A stretch of 60,362 bases of DNA from the NCBI GenBank assembly GCA_945861265.1, contig CAMAUC010000015.1:1-60362 (forward strand), in the 5' to 3' direction. Below the pieces are notes generated by a model. It searched no databases, was not told where the DNA came from, and saw only the letters and a program-made list of their open reading frames with translations. Each line of letters begins with the position of its first letter. Positions within the stretch are counted from its first letter, which is position 1. Below, piece after piece: positions 56,770-60,362 of this stretch. The stretch comes from Rhizobium sp. Q54. GTDB taxonomy: Bacteria > Pseudomonadota > Alphaproteobacteria > Rhizobiales > Xanthobacteraceae. Made by a program: the position numbers and the translations under genes.

Positions 56770-58533
56770 ATGCGAATTTCGATGCTCAAAGTGACGCGGC
56801 GCGGGCTCGTCGCCGGTGTGCTGCTGCTTGGCGGCACTGCGGCACTCGCGCAATCGACGCCGCAACTCGCCTCGACGCTGGCGAAAATCCCGCAGGCGCG
56901 CGGCATCGTCGGCCACAACGGCATGGTGGTGGCGCAGGAACGCATCGCCGCCCGCATCGGCGTCGAGATTCTCGATCGCGGCGGCAATGCCGTCGACGCA
57001 GCGGTCGCGGTCGGCTTTGCCCTTGCCGTCACCTATCCGCGCGCCGGCAATATCGGCGGCGGCGGCTTCATGGTGATTCATCTCGCGAAAGACGTACGCG
57101 GCAATGCCGCGAAGGATATTGCCATCGATTATCGCGAGACCGCGCCCGAAGCATCGACGCCGACGATGTTTCTCGATGCCGACGGCAATCCCGATCCGGT
57201 CAAATCGCGCGACTCCGGATTGTCGGTCGGCGTGCCGGGCACGGTGGCGGGGCTGGCTCTGGCGCATGACAAGTACGGCTCCGGCAAATTGTCGCTCGGT
57301 GACCTGCTGGCGCCGGCGATCCGGCTGGCGCAGCGGGGCTTCGCGGTCGAAGACGACCTCGCCGATTCGCTGCCGGTTGCCGCCAAACGGCTGGCGCGAT
57401 TTGCGTCGACGGCATCGATCCTTCTCAAGGACGGCGGCAAGCCGCTCGAAGCCGGCGACCGGCTGATCCAGACCGATCTCGCCGATACCCTGAAAGCCAT
57501 CGCCGACAGAGGCCCGCGCGGCTTCTACGAAGGCGCGATCGCCAAGAACATCGCCGACACCGTTCAAAAAGCCGGCGGCATCATGACGACGGACGACTTG
57601 CAGAACTATCGCGCCGTCGAGCGGCCGGTGGTGCGCGGCACCTATCGCGGCCGCACCATTGTGTCGATGCCGCCGCCCTCGTCCGGCGGCGTCCATCTGA
57701 TCGAGATGCTGAATATTCTGGAAGGCTACGATCTGCGCGGTCTCGGCCGCGGCGACCAAAGCCTGCATTACTTCATCGAGGCGATGAAGCGCGCTTACGC
57801 CGACCGCGCGGTGTTCACGGGCGATCCGGATTCGGTCAGGATACCGCTGAGCGGATTGATCTCGAAAAAATACGCGGCGTCGCTGCGCGCCGGCATCACC
57901 GGCAAAGCGACGCCGGCGGCCGAGATTCGGCTGGGCACGCCCGGCGAATATGAAGGCCAGAACACCACGCATTTTTCCGTCATCGATCGCGACGGCAACG
58001 CGGTGTCGAACACCTATACACTGAACTTCTCCTACGGACTCGGCCTGATCGCCGACGGCACCGGCGTGCTGCTCAACAACGAACTCGACGACTTCACCGC
58101 GCGGCCGGGCGCATCGAATGCCTATGGCCTGGTCGGCTTTGCCGCCAATTTGCCGGGCCCCGGCAAGCGGCCGCTGTCGTCAATGACGCCGACGATCATC
58201 CTTCAGGACGGCAAACCGCTGCTGGTCACCGGCTCGCCCGGCGGCAGCCGCATCATCACCGCGGTGTTACAGGTCGTCACCAACGTGCTCGACTTCCAGA
58301 TGCCGATCGCCGACGCGGTCAGCGCGCCGCGCCTGCATCAGCAATGGCAGCCGGAGGAGACTTTGGTCGAGCCCGGCTTCGATCCAGCCGTGCTGGCGGC
58401 GCTGAAGGCGCGCGGCCACTCCATCACGCCGGCAAGGCCCGGCACATCGGCCAACTCGATCGAGGTCACCGCCGATGGCTATGTCGGCGCCGCCGATCCG
58501 CGCACGCGCGGATCGCTGGCGGCGGGATATTAA
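56770..58533 (+). CDS. ggt: Gamma-glutamyltransferase
   Basis: A 587-residue exported Ntn-hydrolase precursor. The N-terminus (MLKVTRRGLVAGVLLLGGTAALAQ) is a signal peptide with an RR pair. Self-cleavage is expected before T399 in EGQNTTHFSVID, making the new N-terminal threonine the nucleophile. R and G-rich substrate motifs NIGGGGFMVIH and LLVTGSPGGSRIITAVLQ are present, the latter forming the oxyanion site. It breaks glutathione or gamma-glutamyl amides in the periplasm. A YbaK-type gene follows 15 bp downstream. Confidence 0.95.
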   Translation: MRISMLKVTRRGLVAGVLLLGGTAALAQSTPQLASTLAKIPQARGIVGHNGMVVAQERIAARIGVEILDRGGNAVDAAVAVGFALAVTYPRAGNIGGGGFMVIHLAKDVRGNAAKDIAIDYRETAPEASTPTMFLDADGNPDPVKSRDSGLSVGVPGTVAGLALAHDKYGSGKLSLGDLLAPAIRLAQRGFAVEDDLADSLPVAAKRLARFASTASILLKDGGKPLEAGDRLIQTDLADTLKAIADRGPRGFYEGAIAKNIADTVQKAGGIMTTDDLQNYRAVERPVVRGTYRGRTIVSMPPPSSGGVHLIEMLNILEGYDLRGLGRGDQSLHYFIEAMKRAYADRAVFTGDPDSVRIPLSGLISKKYAASLRAGITGKATPAAEIRLGTPGEYEGQNTTHFSVIDRDGNAVSNTYTLNFSYGLGLIADGTGVLLNNELDDFTARPGASNAYGLVGFAANLPGPGKRPLSSMTPTIILQDGKPLLVTGSPGGSRIITAVLQVVTNVLDFQMPIADAVSAPRLHQQWQPEETLVEPGFDPAVLAALKARGHSITPARPGTSANSIEVTADGYVGAADPRTRGSLAAGY

Positions 58534-58548
58534 TTCCGGAAGCGCTAC

Positions 58549-59031
58549 ATGGCCGAAGGCAACAGTTCAGTCGAGAGAGTGCGCACGGCGCTTCTAAACG
58601 CGGGCCATGACGACACCATCGCGGAATTCCCGGACGGTACGCGCACCGCCGCCGATGCCGCCGCGGCGGTCGGCTGCACGGTGGCGCAGATCGCCAAGTC
58701 GATCGTGTTGCGCGCCGGCGACGCCGTGGTGCTGGTGATCGCTTCGGGCGTCAATCGCGTCGATGTGGCCAAGGTGTCGGCGCTGCTCGGCGTCTCGGTG
58801 AAAAATGCCGAGGCGCGCTGGGTGCGCGATACGACCGGCTTTGCCATTGGCGGCGTCGCGCCGGTCGGGCACCTCTGCCAGCCGCGCATTCTCATTGACG
58901 AGGATCTCATGGCGCTCGACCCGGTCTGGGCCGCCGCCGGCTCGCCGAAGCATGCCTTCCGCACCACCGCGCGCGAACTGGCGCGCATGACGGGCGGACA
59001 AATTGCCCCGGTCAAAGAAATAGCGATGTGA
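58549..59031 (+). CDS. YbaK/EbsC-type aminoacyl-tRNA editing protein
   Basis: A 160-residue single-domain trans-editing protein (INS superfamily). The lysine in VAQIAKSIVLRAGDAVVLVIASG corresponds to the active-site lysine of YbaK, and GGVAPVGH with ILIDEDLMALDPVWAAAGSPKHAF is typical. Family members hydrolyse mischarged tRNA such as Cys-tRNA(Pro) or related. This one resembles the ProX/YbaK-like subgroup, not classical Cys-tRNA(Pro) deacylase. It follows ggt closely and is 12 bp from the tRNA-Gly gene. Confidence 0.88.
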   Translation: MAEGNSSVERVRTALLNAGHDDTIAEFPDGTRTAADAAAAVGCTVAQIAKSIVLRAGDAVVLVIASGVNRVDVAKVSALLGVSVKNAEARWVRDTTGFAIGGVAPVGHLCQPRILIDEDLMALDPVWAAAGSPKHAFRTTARELARMTGGQIAPVKEIAM

Positions 59032-59043
59032 AAGAAGCCTGAC

Positions 59044-59118
<75 letters not shown>

Positions 59119-59235
59119 ATCCTAGTCAGATAGTTGGCCAATAGAGACTATCGGCCGCCAAGGGGGCCCGTATGCCAAATGCCGGTCGGCTTTGCAACAG
59201 CGCAGAATCCCGGAATATTAAAGCTGAGGAACCAC

Positions 59236-59751
59236 ATGACCACGACTCCCGACCAGCTTTTCGCCTATTTGGATGGATTGGGCATCGTCCACCCCACCAT
59301 TAGCCATCCGCCGCTATTTACCGTCGAGCAAAGCCAGACCCTGCGCGGCCAGGTTCCGGGCGGCCATACCAAAAATCTGTTCCTGCGCGACAAGAAACAG
59401 GCGGTTTACCTGGTGGTGGCCGAGGAGGACGCCGAAATCGACCTGAAGAGCCTGCACCGCGTGCTCGGCGCCAGCGGCCGCTTTTCCTTCGGTTCGCCCG
59501 ACCTGTTGCGGGAGCTTCTGGGCGTCGCGCCCGGCTCGGTCACCGCCTTCGGCGCCATTAACGATAAAGAGGGACGGGTCACCGTTGTGCTGGACGCCGC
59601 CTTGATGGAACACACCGTCATTAACGCCCATCCGCTGGTCAACACCATGACCACATCGCTCGGGCGCGAGGATCTGGTGAAATTCCTCGAATCGACCGGC
59701 CACCCGCCCCGGATCGAGCGGGTTACGGGCCTTACGCCAGAGCCCGGCTGA
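59236..59751 (+). CDS. Prolyl-tRNA editing protein (ProXp-ala/PrdX type)
   Basis: A 171-residue YbaK-fold protein that clears Ala-tRNA(Pro) in trans. GGHTKNLFLRDKKQAVYLVVAEEDAEIDLKSL, in parts, carries the catalytic lysine (HTKNLFL), and GAINDKEGRVTVVLDAALMEHTVINAHPLVNTMT is the conserved GxxHP-type end. ATG 59236 with GAGGA five bases upstream was chosen; the upstream frame is the tRNA spacer. It is separated from the preceding YbaK-type gene by the tRNA-Gly gene. Confidence 0.93.
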   Translation: MTTTPDQLFAYLDGLGIVHPTISHPPLFTVEQSQTLRGQVPGGHTKNLFLRDKKQAVYLVVAEEDAEIDLKSLHRVLGASGRFSFGSPDLLRELLGVAPGSVTAFGAINDKEGRVTVVLDAALMEHTVINAHPLVNTMTTSLGREDLVKFLESTGHPPRIERVTGLTPEPG

Positions 59752-59815
59752 AACGATTGCATTCGCAGACGAGATGCCCATTTAATCCGGCAAGGAACAT
59801 TCAGAGGCTAAAAAA

Positions 59816-60355
59816 ATGTTGGGACTTGGCGGGGATACGGCAGCGGTCGACAACGCGGTCAAGGACGCGACCACGCAGTCGTTCATGAAAGACGTCATCG
59901 AGGCGTCAAAGACCCAGCCGGTGCTGGTGGATTTCTGGGCGCCGTGGTGCGGCCCGTGCAAACAGCTGACTCCAGTCCTGGAAAAGGTCGTGAAAGCGGC
60001 CAAGGGCAAGGTCAAACTGGTCAAGATGGACATCGACAAGCACCCGGAGAGTCCCGGGCAAATGGGCATCCAGTCGATCCCCGCCGTGAGCGCATTTTCC
60101 AACGGCCAGCCGGTCGACGGATTCATGGGAGCCTTGCCGGAATCGCAGGTCGTCGCGTTTCTCGAGAGGCTGACCAAAGGCAAGATCGGCGACGAAGGCG
60201 CCGATCAACTGAAGGCCGCCGAGGACGCACTCGCCGCGGGCCAAGCCGCCGAGGCCGCCGATATTTACGCGCAGATTTTGGAGCAGGACTCCGGCAACAT
60301 CCCCGCGCTCGCAGGTCTCGCGCGCTGCTACATCGCCACCGGCAATCTCGACTAG
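59816..60355 (+). CDS. Thioredoxin/TPR co-chaperone (CnoX/YbbN-like), truncated by TAG
   Basis: 179 residues. A thioredoxin domain (about 18-125) has WCGPC at 44-48 and the cis-proline IPA region (QSIPAVSAF). A TPR-type helix pair follows (DALAAGQAAEAADIYAQILEQDSGNIPALAGLARCYIATGNLD). Family members run to about 300 residues with further TPR helices; here TAG at 60353-60355 ends the frame inside the repeat, right where a residue such as Q or E is expected, and the frame reads on as AS to the window end. AGAGG eight bases upstream supports the start. Confidence 0.85.
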   Translation: MLGLGGDTAAVDNAVKDATTQSFMKDVIEASKTQPVLVDFWAPWCGPCKQLTPVLEKVVKAAKGKVKLVKMDIDKHPESPGQMGIQSIPAVSAFSNGQPVDGFMGALPESQVVAFLERLTKGKIGDEGADQLKAAEDALAAGQAAEAADIYAQILEQDSGNIPALAGLARCYIATGNLD

Positions 60356-60362
60356 GCGTCAA

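Noticed and set aside
56230-57972. 580-codon open frame on the minus strand covering ggt and part of tctC
   Set aside because: Runs antisense through ggt, whose catalytic motifs are intact; the C-terminal part merely overlaps tctC in another frame.

Overview
The window is high-GC DNA with dense, short-spaced genes and looks like the chromosome of an alphaproteobacterium of the order Hyphomicrobiales (Nitrobacteraceae/Xanthobacteraceae side). Support: the tsaD / hemC-hemD-mitofilin-hemY arrangement, an NAD-glutamate dehydrogenase of about 1600 residues, an HWE-family histidine kinase, an IalB-type protein, a CtrA-like box, tctABC with a Bug-type binding protein, and short palindromic repeats with an AAGTGGGNACCGGTT-like core. 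Species is not determinable from the sequence. No CRISPR array, phage, transposase or rRNA operon was seen; most of the window is core genome.

Layout. 1-2949: the 3' end of a DUF4198-type gene, a HupE/UreJ metal transporter, a small barrel protein, a decayed lytic transglycosylase and a PAP2 phosphatase. 3025-7260: membrane protein, rlmN, IalB protein, quinone oxidoreductase, DUF1232 protein, pterin dehydratase. 7354-8484: a site-2 protease/CBS gene split by an in-frame TAG. 8544-10522: typA with a leader carrying a promoter and a terminator-like hairpin. 10519-13998: a membrane-embedded serine hydrolase, a GNAT enzyme behind a CtrA box, and an L,D-transpeptidase. 14165-19169 (minus): acs, DUF1761, EVE, gpsA, tsaD. 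19292-24013 (plus): hemC, hemD, mitofilin-like protein, hemY. 24219: tRNA-Thr. 25380-27259: two paralogous P-loop (ParA/MinD-like) proteins, a 40-residue membrane peptide and a terminator.

28563-35366: a PurB/PcaB-like lyase divergent from a RidA deaminase, then a minus-strand unit of alpha/beta hydrolase, two permeases, binding protein and ATPase. This reads as uptake and breakdown of an unknown organic nitrogen compound. 35545-36734: TPR lipoprotein and a DEDD exonuclease. 36735-37685 is gene-poor, with a good sigma70-type promoter followed by strong nested hairpins (candidate structured RNA) and several repeats. 37686-40108: SDR and HWE kinase. 40182: tRNA-Ala. 40474-42004: YggT, DUF167, folD. 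42748-47644: rsmB, heparinase-like, purH. 47657-52480: NAD-glutamate dehydrogenase. 53602-56672: tctA, tctB, tctC. 56770-60355: gamma-glutamyltransferase, two aminoacyl-tRNA editing proteins flanking tRNA-Gly, and a thioredoxin/TPR co-chaperone cut short by a second TAG.

Most noteworthy: the P-loop pair with its microprotein; the promoter-plus-hairpin region at 36995-37300; two in-frame TAG codons in the same GAC-TAG-GCG context; and hairpin repeats placed between the binding-protein gene and the membrane genes in both uptake operons.
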